Assembly: GCA_963787675.1 (NCBI GenBank)
Contig: CAWBDV010000010.1
Location: 248,001-312,000, forward strand
Origin: JAJPKK01 sp963787675
GTDB lineage: Bacteria; Pseudomonadota; Alphaproteobacteria; Rhizobiales; Xanthobacteraceae
Length of the DNA: 64,000 nt
Reading direction: 5' to 3'
Numbering within the stretch: the stretch's first letter is position 1; each line of letters starts with the position of its first letter. Below are positions 7,127-15,387 of the stretch, piece after piece. The notes below the pieces were generated by a model that saw nothing but the letters and a program-made list of their open reading frames with translations, had not been told where the DNA came from and did not search any database. The translations under genes were made by a program, and so were the position numbers.

Positions 7127-10100
7127 GGCCGCGCTACCGCGTCGCGCGGGTCCTCCCCGTTCTTGTGCTTGTTGCATTTCTCGTCGTAGCCCAGCCAGCC
7201 CACGCCGATACTTCAGCGGTCCAAATCGGCGACCCCGTCACCGACACCCTTCAGTTCTGGAGCGCGGTCCTCGCATCGATTGAGACTTTCGCGCACGAAG
7301 TCGCAATAGGCTTGTCTTCCCCACAGCATCCTCAAGCGGTCAGCCGCAACAACCTGACAGCCTCAGAACAACCTCCATCGGCTGAAGCAGCACTTTCAGC
7401 TTCAGCAGCCGCATCGCTACCAAGCGCAGCAACATCCACCGCAAGCGAACCAACCGAGTCGAACTCGACGCAACCTCGGCAATCTCCGCAATCCTCACCA
7501 GGAGCAACATCAAACCGCACAACGATTTCTCCATTTGTCAAGTCGGCAGTATTTGCATCGGCCGTATCAGGCAACTCGGCCGTATCAGCAACTCCAGCAA
7601 TCTCGCCTGAGCCAGCATTCCAATCCTCGGCGCCCGCCTTCAATGCGAGCGCTCTTGGCGTGCAAGGCCAGCAAGTTGAAGCCATCTCAGGCCGCCTCGA
7701 TAACCTCATCGGCATCGTCGGCGGCCTCGCCTCGCTTCTCCCGTCGTTCTCGGCAAACGCCGCTCCCACCCCGCAGCAGATCGCGGGCGACGGCAACCCA
7801 GAGGCCGCAAGCGCGGGCGCCGCCATCGACCAGCTCTACGGCACGGCCATCACCAATCCGACCATCACCGGCGGCTCTATTCCCGCATCCTCCATCACCG
7901 GCACCATCGGCAACGCCATCAGCTCAGCGCTCGGCGTTATCACCTCTCTCTCCGGCAATAACCTCACCTATGACAGCGCCACCTTCACCAATGCAACCAC
8001 CACGAACGCCACATCAACCAATCTCTACGCCGCAAATCTTTCGGCAGGTACTTTCGTCGCATCAGCAACATCCACGCTCGCCGGGCTCGCCCTTTCGAAC
8101 ACGAACTGCTCGACCTACGGCAACGGCGGCAAACTCACGACGGACGCCTTCGGCAACGTCATCTGCGCCGCCGACCAGGGCGGCTCCGGCTCGACCGTCG
8201 CAGGCGCCGACACGGAAATCCAGTTCAACAGCGGCGGAGCATTCGCCGGGAGCAGCAACTTCACCTTCAGCTCCAGCACGCAGAAGCTCACCGTCACCAA
8301 TGCCTCGACCAGCAACTTCACCGCAAATTACGCTTCGACTACCGACCTCATCGCCGGCAGCGCGACCTCCACCAACCTTGCCATAACCGGCACCGCCTCC
8401 ACGTCCGCGCTCGTCGCCTCCAATTCCTTCACCCTCGGCAACCTCTCCGGCTTCCTGAAGGCGACAGCCGGCACCGTCGCAACGTCGCTCATCAACCTCG
8501 CATCCGACGTGACGGGCATTCTTCCCGTCGCGAACGGCGGCAGCGGCACGTCGACCGCTCCAAGCTACGGGCAGCTGTTGGTCGGGAGCGCCGCAGGCGG
8601 CTACAACCTCACTGCAACATCGACGCTCGGGCTCCCGACCTTTGCCGACCTCACAAGCAATCTTGCAAATTACCTTCCCCTCTCGTCGTGGTACGCAACG
8701 ACGACCGACGGTCTGAGGGAAGGTGCGAGCAACCTCTACTTCACGAACAACCGCGTCGCCTCGGTCATCGCCGGGACGACGACAGACGCGCTTCGCGAAG
8801 GAACGTCGAATCTCTATTTCACGAATACACGCGCGCAAAACGCAATTTCAATCTCGGGCAGCCCGCTCACCTATTCATCAGGCGTGCTCGGCATCAACCA
8901 GGCAAACGCTGGCCAAGCCGGCTACCTGGCCTCGACCGATTGGTCGGCGTTCAACGACAAAGTCGCGAGCACGTCGCTCTCCGGCGGAAGCGTCGTCTCA
9001 TACACGTCGGGAACAGGAGTCATCACCACGACCGGAGGCACGTTCGGGGCGGGCAACTACTCCTTTCCGTCCAATCTCACCGTCACCGGCAACGCGACCA
9101 CGACCGACCTGTTCTCGGCGACGGCAAGCAGCACCAATCTCTTCGCGCAGACGGCAAGCCTTGGCTCTCTGTCGCTCGCCTCCGCACTGGCCCCAGCATC
9201 CGGCGGCACCGGCCAATCGGCCGTCACGGCCGGCGACATCCTGTACGGCTCGGGGAGCAATGCCTGGAGCAGGCTCGGCATCGGCACAGGCGGCTACGTG
9301 CTCGGCGTCGTCAACGGACTGCCAGGGTGGGTTGCGACCACGACGCTCGCCAACATCTCCGGCACCCTTGGCATCGGAAGCGGCGGCACCAACGCCACCT
9401 CCTACACCACTGGACAACTCCTAAGCTACAACGGCACGCAATTCGTCTCGACCTCGACCATCGGCAACAACCAGCTCCAGAACTCCACTATCTCCGGCAT
9501 CTCGCTCGGCTCGAACCTCGCCAACCTGACGGCGACAGACGGCACTCTCTCCTTCTCCGGTTCCTACAACGGCGGCACGGCACGCTCAGTCGCCTTGAAC
9601 CTCGGCAACGCCAATAACTGGACCGGCCTCCAGCAATTCGGGAGCGCCTCCACCACGCTCTTCTCGGCATCCGGCCCCGCGTATTTCGGCGGCAGCGCGA
9701 CGAGCACGTTCGATAACGCGGGCGACCTCACGCTTGCGGGAACGATGACAGCGAATCACGGTGGCGCGCTCGGCGGCACGTTCTCCGGCACGCCGACATT
9801 CTCCGGCACACCGATCTTGAGCAGCGGCTTTCTCTCGCAGGCGTCCTCGGCCGTTGTCGGTAACTTGACGCTCGCAGGTACCTTGTCAGCCAACGGTGCA
9901 GGCACCTCCGTATTCAACGGCGGCCTCCTTTCCCTGGCCTCATCAACAATCGGCAACGGCAATCAGAATGGCGGTCTCACCATCAGCGGCGGCGCGACGA
10001 CGACAGGAAACATAATCGGCCAAGGTACCTTATCCATCACAAGTACCTTGTCGGCGCAAAGCGCCGCATTCAACGGCACTACCGGCACCACCACCATCGC

Positions 10101-12261
10101 AAGCGGGCAGGGCTTCACCATCGGCGGCTCGCAGTTCGTCGTGCAGCAAGGCAGCGGTAATGTGGGGATAGGGACGACGGCGCCCATAAACACGCTTCAG
10201 GTAAACGGCGGCATATCGGCGAGCGGTAGCGGCAGTGCGCCCAACGCCAATGGAGTGGCGGCGGTTACGATGTTCGAGAATGGCGGCACCGGCTACATCG
10301 ACTCCATCAACCCCGGAACCGCTTGGGAGCCGTTTGTCGTCAATGCAAGCACGTTCTCGTTTCTGAGTAATGCTGGAACCCAGGGATTTTATCAGAACGC
10401 AAGCGGCAACGTCGGCATCGGGGACACGGCACCTGGAACGACACTTTCTGTGGTTGGGAACGCACAAGTGGGATTTTCGAGTGGCCAAACAGGAATAAGC
10501 AACGGATTGATTGTCAATGGAGATTCAGCGATTGGCCACGACAACCGACTTGGTGGGCACTGGTCACTCTATCTTCTCCATTTCGGGCGGAAATGCCAAT
10601 TACATATTTATGGTACTAATGCTCCCTCTGCAAGTGCGGGCGCAGGTATATCAGGGTTTACGACCGGAATGCCTACGGCTGGAGACCGCCTCGGCTTTTA
10701 CACGTTAGGAGGCTCGGATGGAGCTTCAACCGGCAATCTGTACAACGCAGTGGCTATGTCGGGATGGGCAGATGATGCGTGGTCTTCAACTGACGCGGGC
10801 TCGTATCTTACGTTTGAAACGACCAATGACGGAACGGTTAGTCGAACGGAAAAAATGAGAATAACAAGTAGTGGCAACGTCGGCATCGGCACCACGAACC
10901 CGCAGAACAAGCTCGATGTGAACGGCGGTATCAGCCTCGCCAGTGGTAACCTTCTCGGGTTTGTCGGCGATACGGCGCTCAGTGCTAGCAACTACGCGCT
11001 TTATGGAGACAGTTCGCACACCTACCTCAATGTGGCGAGTGGCGGCATCATCAGTTTTCTGAACAATAACGCCGCTCAGATGACGATCTTGAATAACGGC
11101 AACGTCGGCATCAACACGACGGCCCCGGGCAACTACCTCGCCATCAGCACGTCCACCAATCTCGGCACCATCTCCGAAGAATTCGACGGCACCTCGCAGT
11201 ACGGCGGCGGCTTCAACGACAAGCGGGGCGGCTCGACTTCGGACACGATGTTCAATTTCCTTCGCAACAACACGAGCGTCGGCACGATCGCGGAGACCGA
11301 CACCGCGACCGCCTACAACACGACCTCCGACCGCCGCCTCAAGGAGAACATCGCGACCACGACCGCAGGCCTCGCCACCTTGATGCAAATCCCGGTAGAC
11401 GACTTCAACTTCATCAACGACCCGAGTGAGCGTGTGCAGGGCTTCATCGCGCAATCGCTCCTACCGATTTATCCCGAGGCCGTGACGACGAACGGCGACA
11501 ACGGCATCATCCCTCTTGGAGCAACCTCAACGCCCTGGTCGGTCGACTACGGCCGCATTACCCCGCTCATCGTCCAGGCGGTGCAGGACATCGCCAACAT
11601 CACCAGCACTTTCCAGCAAAACCTCGTCTCCTGGCTCGGCAACGCCCAAAACGGCATCGATCAATTCTTTGCTAACGTCGGCAACTTCCACACTGTCAAT
11701 TCCAACACCGACAACACGCAGCAACTCTGCCTCACCGACGGCCCGACCGACCAATCCCCCGTCTGCGTGACCAAAGCCCAACTCGCCGCCGTGTTGAGCG
11801 CCCAAGGACCCGCCGCAAATACAGAATCCGTGACCTCTTCCGACGGAGCCGACCTCACGAATTCTGGAAATCCAGACAACGCAAATTCATCGTCCGGCGT
11901 CCCCGCGTCATCAACGACACCCGACCTGCCTGCGCAGGCAGGCACCCCGCCCGTCATCCAAATCAACGGCGACAACCCGGCCACCATCCAAGTCGGCGCC
12001 ACCTATGCCGACTTAGGCGCCACCATCACCGGCCCGCAAGCCGACCTCAACCTCGCAACCTACGTGAACGGCGTACCCACGAACCCCGTCCAACTCGTCA
12101 CCACGGAAGCCGCCACGGACACCATCTCCTACGTCGCCACCGACCAATCCGGCCTCACCTCCACCTCAACAAGAACCGTCATCGTGCAGGCCCCACCCGC
12201 GTTCACTCCCCCGCCAACGACCGAGGCAAGCAGCACAACCGCCACGACCACGGCCCAATGA
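7123..12261 (+). CDS. Giant secreted repeat protein with S74 (endosialidase chaperone) domain and DUF5011-like C-terminus
   Basis: About 1712 residues. Residues 1 to 30 form a signal peptide ending in AHA before DT. A long Ser/Thr/Ala-rich part follows with tail-fibre-like beta repeats (NLYFTNNRV, NLYFTNTRA, many TSTNL and NGG motifs) and four GNVGIGTT-type units. Near residue 1400 TSDRRLKENI opens an S74 intramolecular chaperone domain, which in known proteins trims itself off a trimeric fibre. Residues about 1610 to 1695 (GATYADLGATI ... TISYVATDQSGLTSTSTRTV) are an Ig-like DUF5011-type domain. It overlaps the HTH gene by four bases. Two opposite one-base shifts at about 10536 and 10612 garble some 25 residues. 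Probably a surface fibre or adhesin; no phage genes accompany it. Confidence 0.8.
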   Translation: MRPRYRVARVLPVLVLVAFLVVAQPAHADTSAVQIGDPVTDTLQFWSAVLASIETFAHEVAIGLSSPQHPQAVSRNNLTASEQPPSAEAALSASAAASLPSAATSTASEPTESNSTQPRQSPQSSPGATSNRTTISPFVKSAVFASAVSGNSAVSATPAISPEPAFQSSAPAFNASALGVQGQQVEAISGRLDNLIGIVGGLASLLPSFSANAAPTPQQIAGDGNPEAASAGAAIDQLYGTAITNPTITGGSIPASSITGTIGNAISSALGVITSLSGNNLTYDSATFTNATTTNATSTNLYAANLSAGTFVASATSTLAGLALSNTNCSTYGNGGKLTTDAFGNVICAADQGGSGSTVAGADTEIQFNSGGAFAGSSNFTFSSSTQKLTVTNASTSNFTANYASTTDLIAGSATSTNLAITGTASTSALVASNSFTLGNLSGFLKATAGTVATSLINLASDVTGILPVANGGSGTSTAPSYGQLLVGSAAGGYNLTATSTLGLPTFADLTSNLANYLPLSSWYATTTDGLREGASNLYFTNNRVASVIAGTTTDALREGTSNLYFTNTRAQNAISISGSPLTYSSGVLGINQANAGQAGYLASTDWSAFNDKVASTSLSGGSVVSYTSGTGVITTTGGTFGAGNYSFPSNLTVTGNATTTDLFSATASSTNLFAQTASLGSLSLASALAPASGGTGQSAVTAGDILYGSGSNAWSRLGIGTGGYVLGVVNGLPGWVATTTLANISGTLGIGSGGTNATSYTTGQLLSYNGTQFVSTSTIGNNQLQNSTISGISLGSNLANLTATDGTLSFSGSYNGGTARSVALNLGNANNWTGLQQFGSASTTLFSASGPAYFGGSATSTFDNAGDLTLAGTMTANHGGALGGTFSGTPTFSGTPILSSGFLSQASSAVVGNLTLAGTLSANGAGTSVFNGGLLSLASSTIGNGNQNGGLTISGGATTTGNIIGQGTLSITSTLSAQSAAFNGTTGTTTIASGQGFTIGGSQFVVQQGSGNVGIGTTAPINTLQVNGGISASGSGSAPNANGVAAVTMFENGGTGYIDSINPGTAWEPFVVNASTFSFLSNAGTQGFYQNASGNVGIGDTAPGTTLSVVGNAQVGFSSGQTGISNGLIVNGDSAIGHDNRLGGHWSLYLLHFGRKCQLHIYGTNAPSASAGAGISGFTTGMPTAGDRLGFYTLGGSDGASTGNLYNAVAMSGWADDAWSSTDAGSYLTFETTNDGTVSRTEKMRITSSGNVGIGTTNPQNKLDVNGGISLASGNLLGFVGDTALSASNYALYGDSSHTYLNVASGGIISFLNNNAAQMTILNNGNVGINTTAPGNYLAISTSTNLGTISEEFDGTSQYGGGFNDKRGGSTSDTMFNFLRNNTSVGTIAETDTATAYNTTSDRRLKENIATTTAGLATLMQIPVDDFNFINDPSERVQGFIAQSLLPIYPEAVTTNGDNGIIPLGATSTPWSVDYGRITPLIVQAVQDIANITSTFQQNLVSWLGNAQNGIDQFFANVGNFHTVNSNTDNTQQLCLTDGPTDQSPVCVTKAQLAAVLSAQGPAANTESVTSSDGADLTNSGNPDNANSSSGVPASSTTPDLPAQAGTPPVIQINGDNPATIQVGATYADLGATITGPQADLNLATYVNGVPTNPVQLVTTEAATDTISYVATDQSGLTSTSTRTVIVQAPPAFTPPPTTEASSTTATTTAQ
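11925..11942. repeat. Perfect 18-base palindrome inside the giant gene
   Basis: CCTGCCTGCGCAGGCAGG is its own reverse complement and encodes LPAQAG in the linker between the S74 and DUF5011-like parts. From memory such CTGC/GCAG palindromes recur in Patescibacteria genomes. Confidence 0.6.
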
Positions 12262-12375
12262 GCGATGAGAATAAGATGGCGCGATCGGCTGTTGGGCTCG
12301 ACCGCCGTTGACTTATGTCAAGGACGGCGCGCGGGATGAGATGATAATGAAATTGATTGTTCTGGAGGTCTTGCG

Positions 12376-12807
12376 ATGTCCGCTAGAATTGGGGCGCACG
12401 CGACACGGCTCGCTGCATTCGCTCTCTCACTCGTCTTCACCGTCGCGGCGCTGCCAGCACTCGGGCAGCAGCCACAGACGACGCCGACGCCCCCTGTCGG
12501 GCCTTACGACTACGGTCACATGGTGTGGGGCGGCCCATGGGGCTGGCATCCCTTCATGATAGTCGCCCCGATCTTCGTCGTGCTTGGCATCATTGGCATG
12601 ATGACCATCTTCGTGTGGCTGGTGCGCTGGGCGACGCGGGGCAATCCGTTTTATGGCCACGGCTTCCACCATTTCCATCGCGGCGGCCCCTGGCGCGGCG
12701 GCCCCGACCGTGGCCACGCCGCCCTCGACATTCTTGAGGAGCGCTTCGCTAGGGGCGAGATCGACAAGGCCGAGTTCGAGGACAAGCGCAAGCTGCTCGG
12801 CCGCTAG
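12376..12807 (+). CDS. SHOCT-domain membrane protein
   Basis: A 143-residue protein. Residues 1 to 30 form a signal peptide or first span (LAAFALSLVFTVAALPALG), then a Pro/Gly/Trp linker, a clear span at about 60 to 83 (MIVAPIFVVLGIIGMMTIFVWLV) and a His/Gly-rich loop (GHGFHHFHRGGPWRGG). The last 28 residues (ALDILEERFARGEIDKAEFEDKRKLL) are a textbook SHOCT domain, a short oligomerisation helix pair. GGAGG precedes ATG 12376. The His-rich loop could bind metal, unproven. Transcribed in the same direction as the giant gene but 114 bases away. Confidence 0.8.
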   Translation: MSARIGAHATRLAAFALSLVFTVAALPALGQQPQTTPTPPVGPYDYGHMVWGGPWGWHPFMIVAPIFVVLGIIGMMTIFVWLVRWATRGNPFYGHGFHHFHRGGPWRGGPDRGHAALDILEERFARGEIDKAEFEDKRKLLGR

Positions 12808-13115
12808 TGGCGAACATCAAAGGGACAAGATCCGCCCGCCTCGCAATTTTGTTCGCGGGTAATCCGGCAGACGTGCGAGCACGTCGCCTCTGCCGCATCT
12901 GGTATCTAGATCGCGAAGCCATCCGCCCGCGCTTCAACCCCCGCTCCCGCTCCCCGACCACGTCGTAAATCCGTCGTCTCCCGCGCGGTAGCGCCTATCT
13001 CGCACGATTTGACAATCTCCCAATCCGTGATTCAATCCCAGCAGACGCCTCCGTTGTTCGACGGGGTGGCGAGACCGCAACAGGTCAGCCATCGCGCGAG
13101 CAACAGGAGGAATGC
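12808..13115. other. Gene-free stretch with a decayed HTH-like tail
   Basis: On the plus strand from about 12850 to 12966 one frame reads VRARRLCRIWYLDREAIRPRF, resembling the end of an excisionase-type HTH like that at 6881; no start or first half is present. The right end holds a candidate promoter for the next gene. Confidence 0.3.
13009..13036 (+). promoter_or_regulatory. Candidate sigma-70 promoter
   Basis: TTGACA at 13009 to 13014, a 16-base gap and TTCAAT at 13031 to 13036, about 80 bases before the ATG at 13116. Plausible but weak at -10. Confidence 0.35.
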
Positions 13116-13568
13116 ATGAACACTGACACCGTCACCGAGCGCGTCATTACGGTCGACTACAGTCTCTCGCTGCAAGCGATGATCGCGGCTGGGAACTACG
13201 ACAGGAAGAACGGCGACATCACGGCGGACAAGTTCCCGGTCGAAGGCACCGGCGTCAAGAAATTCCGCACCAAAGTCTTCCACGTCGGCCGCAACATCTC
13301 GTCGAAAGATGCGGTGGCTGCGATCAAGGAGGAGAAGTTCCTGCCCAGCGGACATCTTCACGGTCTCGCCTTCGGCGCAACGTTCCCCGAGAAGCAACGC
13401 AAGCATCCCATCGCCTGTCTCGGTTCGTCCGCGCAGGTGTACGGCGACCGCCGCGTCGTGTGCCTCCTTGGGAGCGGTACCCGGCGCTTCCTCGACCTCT
13501 ACTTCTGGGACGCCGATTGGGACGGCTGCTGGCGTTTCCTCGGCGTTCAGGAGGTCTCCGGTGCTTGA
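13116..13568 (+). CDS. Putative DGR-type variable protein (C-type-lectin-like end), unknown function
   Basis: A 150-residue protein behind AACAGGAGGAATGC. The N-terminal half (YSLSLQAMIAAGNYD, ITADKFPVEGTG, HGLAFGATFPEKQRKHPIACLGSSAQV) matches, from memory, a family common in Patescibacteria. The C-terminal 45 residues (about 13430 to 13545) alternate conserved Gly, Trp, Leu and Val with changeable residues and end WRFLGVQE, as DGR target proteins do. The codons at changeable positions are mostly NNC (TAC, GAC, CGC, AGC, TTC, TGC), the trace expected when AAC codons of a template are mutagenised at adenines. No reverse transcriptase, Avd or template repeat is visible nearby, so assignment rests on pattern alone. 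Confidence 0.5.
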   Translation: MNTDTVTERVITVDYSLSLQAMIAAGNYDRKNGDITADKFPVEGTGVKKFRTKVFHVGRNISSKDAVAAIKEEKFLPSGHLHGLAFGATFPEKQRKHPIACLGSSAQVYGDRRVVCLLGSGTRRFLDLYFWDADWDGCWRFLGVQEVSGA

Positions 13569-13622
13569 CGTTGTGGACCACTGGCCTTGGACTTTCAGAC
13601 CCTAATTTCTTGTTGATCTCTC

Positions 13623-13652
13623 GCCCGGCGTCCCCTTCGCGCCGGGCTTTTT
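13623..13652 (+). terminator. Rho-independent terminator
   Basis: GCCCGGCG and CGCCGGGC form a perfect 8-base-pair stem around a 9-base loop, followed by five T. It lies 55 bases after the DGR-target-like gene and ends that transcript. Confidence 0.85.
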
Positions 13653-13670
13653 GTATGCGGTGAGAGACAA

Positions 13671-13886
13671 ATGACCCCATCCAATTCGTCGACTGCTCCG
13701 ACCGCGTCCCCCTCCGCTGCCGACCTAAGCAGCGGCACCACAACGAAGCCTCCTCCACCGCTCAATAAGGGCGAGCGTCATCATACGTGGCTAAACCGAG
13801 CGGCCTTTGCGGTGGACGCGCTTGTATTCTTGATTCTGGCACTTGTTGGTGATGGGATTGAGGCGCAGAAGGTACAGTATGTATAG
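13671..13886 (+). CDS. Small hypothetical tail-anchored-like membrane protein
   Basis: A 71-residue frame. The first 35 residues are low complexity, rich in Ser, Thr and Pro; residues about 43 to 62 (RAAFAVDALVFLILALVGDG) make one membrane span close to the C-terminus. There is no strong ribosome site (GAGAGACAA precedes ATG 13671). It may be real, but the composition is simple and no family is recognised. Confidence 0.4.
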   Translation: MTPSNSSTAPTASPSAADLSSGTTTKPPPPLNKGERHHTWLNRAAFAVDALVFLILALVGDGIEAQKVQYV

Positions 13887-13889
13887 TAT

Positions 13890-14153
13890 TTAACAGGCGC
13901 TCCCATTTGTCGGACAAGCACCTTTGCACCATTGAAATCCACCACCTGCACGGACACAACAATTTAGATCTCCAATGCATCGCAGGCCGGAGTTTCCACA
14001 GCTTTTTAAAGTCTGTCCTGGTGGACACGCTTGAGCTAAGCTTGCGCTATTCGCGGGCATTAGGCGCCGCAAAGTATCTGATGGAGCGTCAGCCGAGAAC
14101 GTGTACCCGGTTGTCGCTGCAAGGAAGAGGGCACTGACAACAATCATCTTCAT
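13890..14153 (-). CDS. Small secreted Cys-rich protein
   Basis: An 87-residue protein. Residues 1 to 21 form a signal peptide (MKMIVVSALFLAATTGYTFS before AD). The mature part has eight Cys in the last 45 residues (ACPPGQTLKSC, RCIGDLNCC, WCKGACP, final C), enough for four disulfides, a knottin-like layout. It ends at its last Cys. No family recognised; a periplasmic or extracellular peptide is likely. It converges on the small membrane-protein gene at 13671. Confidence 0.6.
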   Translation of the reverse strand: MKMIVVSALFLAATTGYTFSADAPSDTLRRLMPANSASLAQACPPGQTLKSCGNSGLRCIGDLNCCVRAGGGFQWCKGACPTNGSAC

Positions 14154-14318
14154 TTTAGTCCTCCATTGCCTTTAACGTTCTCACTTCCAACTATCCCCTC
14201 GGCGCAGATCAAGACTTTCTACTAGCGGTGCTGAACTTAAAGCACCTCTATGCTGGCATTTTCCGCGCCATCGCCGACGAGTACAGGAGCGGATTCAGCC
14301 AAAAGGACACTATCCCGG

Positions 14319-14483
14319 TCAATCGCTTCGAGCCCGCTGTCGCTCGCGTTCTTCTTTCTTCCTCCTGCTCTTCTCCGCCAGCAGCCCGGCGACTTCCTGT
14401 GGCGTCTTACGCGCGGCCCGCTCGATTTGCTCTCTGTGCATATCCAAAAGCTTTCTAAGCTCCTTGTCGTCCAATTCGTCCAT
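14319..14483 (-). CDS. 54-residue highly charged small protein
   Basis: Begins MDELDDKELRKLLDMHREQ at ATG 14483, with GGAGG nine bases upstream, and ends in a run of Lys, Arg and Glu (KSRRKKEERERQRARSD). The whole chain should be one or two amphipathic helices, a coiled-coil-like protein. The good ribosome site and the sensible helix pattern argue for a real gene. Function unknown. Confidence 0.55.
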   Translation of the reverse strand: MDELDDKELRKLLDMHREQIERAARKTPQEVAGLLAEKSRRKKEERERQRARSD

Positions 14484-14728
14484 GGGAGCGAGCCTCCAGT
14501 TTCAGCTCATCACACGCTGCAAATCCAACTTCCCTATCCTCGCTCAACCCCGCGCCCATCTTACCTCTTCTTTCACAAAACCCGTGAGCCCGACCGCGTC
14601 CACTTCGCATGCGTCGAGCATCCAATTTCCGCGCAGCACATTTCCAATTTCCGTGAGGCGCGGATGGAGTGTCGCCCGCGGCCGTGCACGACAAGGCCCG
14701 CATGGTATGATGTCCGCCACCATCATCT

Positions 14729-15122
14729 ATGGCGAACGATTTCGACCGCTGGAACAGCATCAAGAAACGCACCGATGCCGCCGAGGAAGCCGCACGCCTC
14801 TACTTTCGGGAAGGTGAGATTTGGTGGGTCCGGCTCGGCAAGAACATCGGATATGAGACTGACGGCGAGAGCCGCGAATTCACCCGGCCCGTCATCGTTC
14901 TCAAAAAGTACAATCAAATACTCTTTCCGCGCACTTCCCCTCACGACGGCGCCGAAGCCCAATCCGTATCGTCTCCCCATCGGCACGGTGGACGGCCGGC
15001 AGGCGTTCGCGACGCTCTCGCAGCTGCGGAATATTGACAGCAAGCGGCTCGTCAAGAAAATCGCGCATCTCGACGCCGACATCCTCACTGTCATAAAAAA
15101 AGAGGCCAGCAACTTTGGCTAG
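14729..15122 (+). pseudogene. PemK/MazF-like toxin, frameshifted
   Basis: Two frames together give a 130-residue protein: the first (MANDFDRWNSIKKR ... EGEIWWVRLGKNIGYE ... RPVIVLKKYNQ) carries the opening strands of a PemK/MazF-type endoribonuclease, the second (FRALPLTTAPKPNPYRLPIG ... AFATLSQLRNIDSKRLVKKI) its core and end. Removing one A in the AAA run at 14916 to 14918 joins them. No antitoxin gene of the usual kind stands next to it. This subtype (IWW ... G.E ... RPV) is, from memory, widespread in Patescibacteria. It may be decayed or affected by a consensus error. Confidence 0.7.
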
Positions 15123-15266
15123 CCCCTTCCCTCTTCATTTGCCCCGCTTTCGCGAGGCGAGCCTTTCGGCCATCTGTACGAGGAATCATACACCTCAATC
15201 ATGAGGATGCAAGGAAGCCATTCAATGCTCGCAAACAATGGAGGCGCACTATGATCGGATAGTGTC

Positions 15267-15371
15267 TTATTTTGATTTTCCGGCGCGCAAGATATCTTCC
15301 GCCCGCTTGGCTAACCGCTCATACGCATCAGCGATTCCAAGTATTATCAACTTGGATTCCATATCTGCCAT
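15267..15371 (-). CDS. Possible small ORF, 34 residues
   Basis: Reads MADMESKLIILGIADAYERL followed by AKRAEDILRAGKSK, a neat amphipathic helix similar to the C-terminal end of small conserved rhizobial proteins. The frame stays open upstream without a start I trust, so this may be the tail of a broken gene. Confidence 0.3.
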   Translation of the reverse strand: MADMESKLIILGIADAYERLAKRAEDILRAGKSK

Positions 15372-15387
15372 TTGCGCAGCATGGACT

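Noticed and set aside
7123..12261. Giant gene as a prophage tail fibre
   Set aside because: It has a signal peptide and no capsid, terminase, portal or lysis genes nearby, so a prophage reading is not supported.
13569..13670. Template repeat of a DGR directly after the variable-looking gene
   Set aside because: The downstream sequence holds a terminator and no near-copy of the gene's end; no reverse transcriptase found in any frame.
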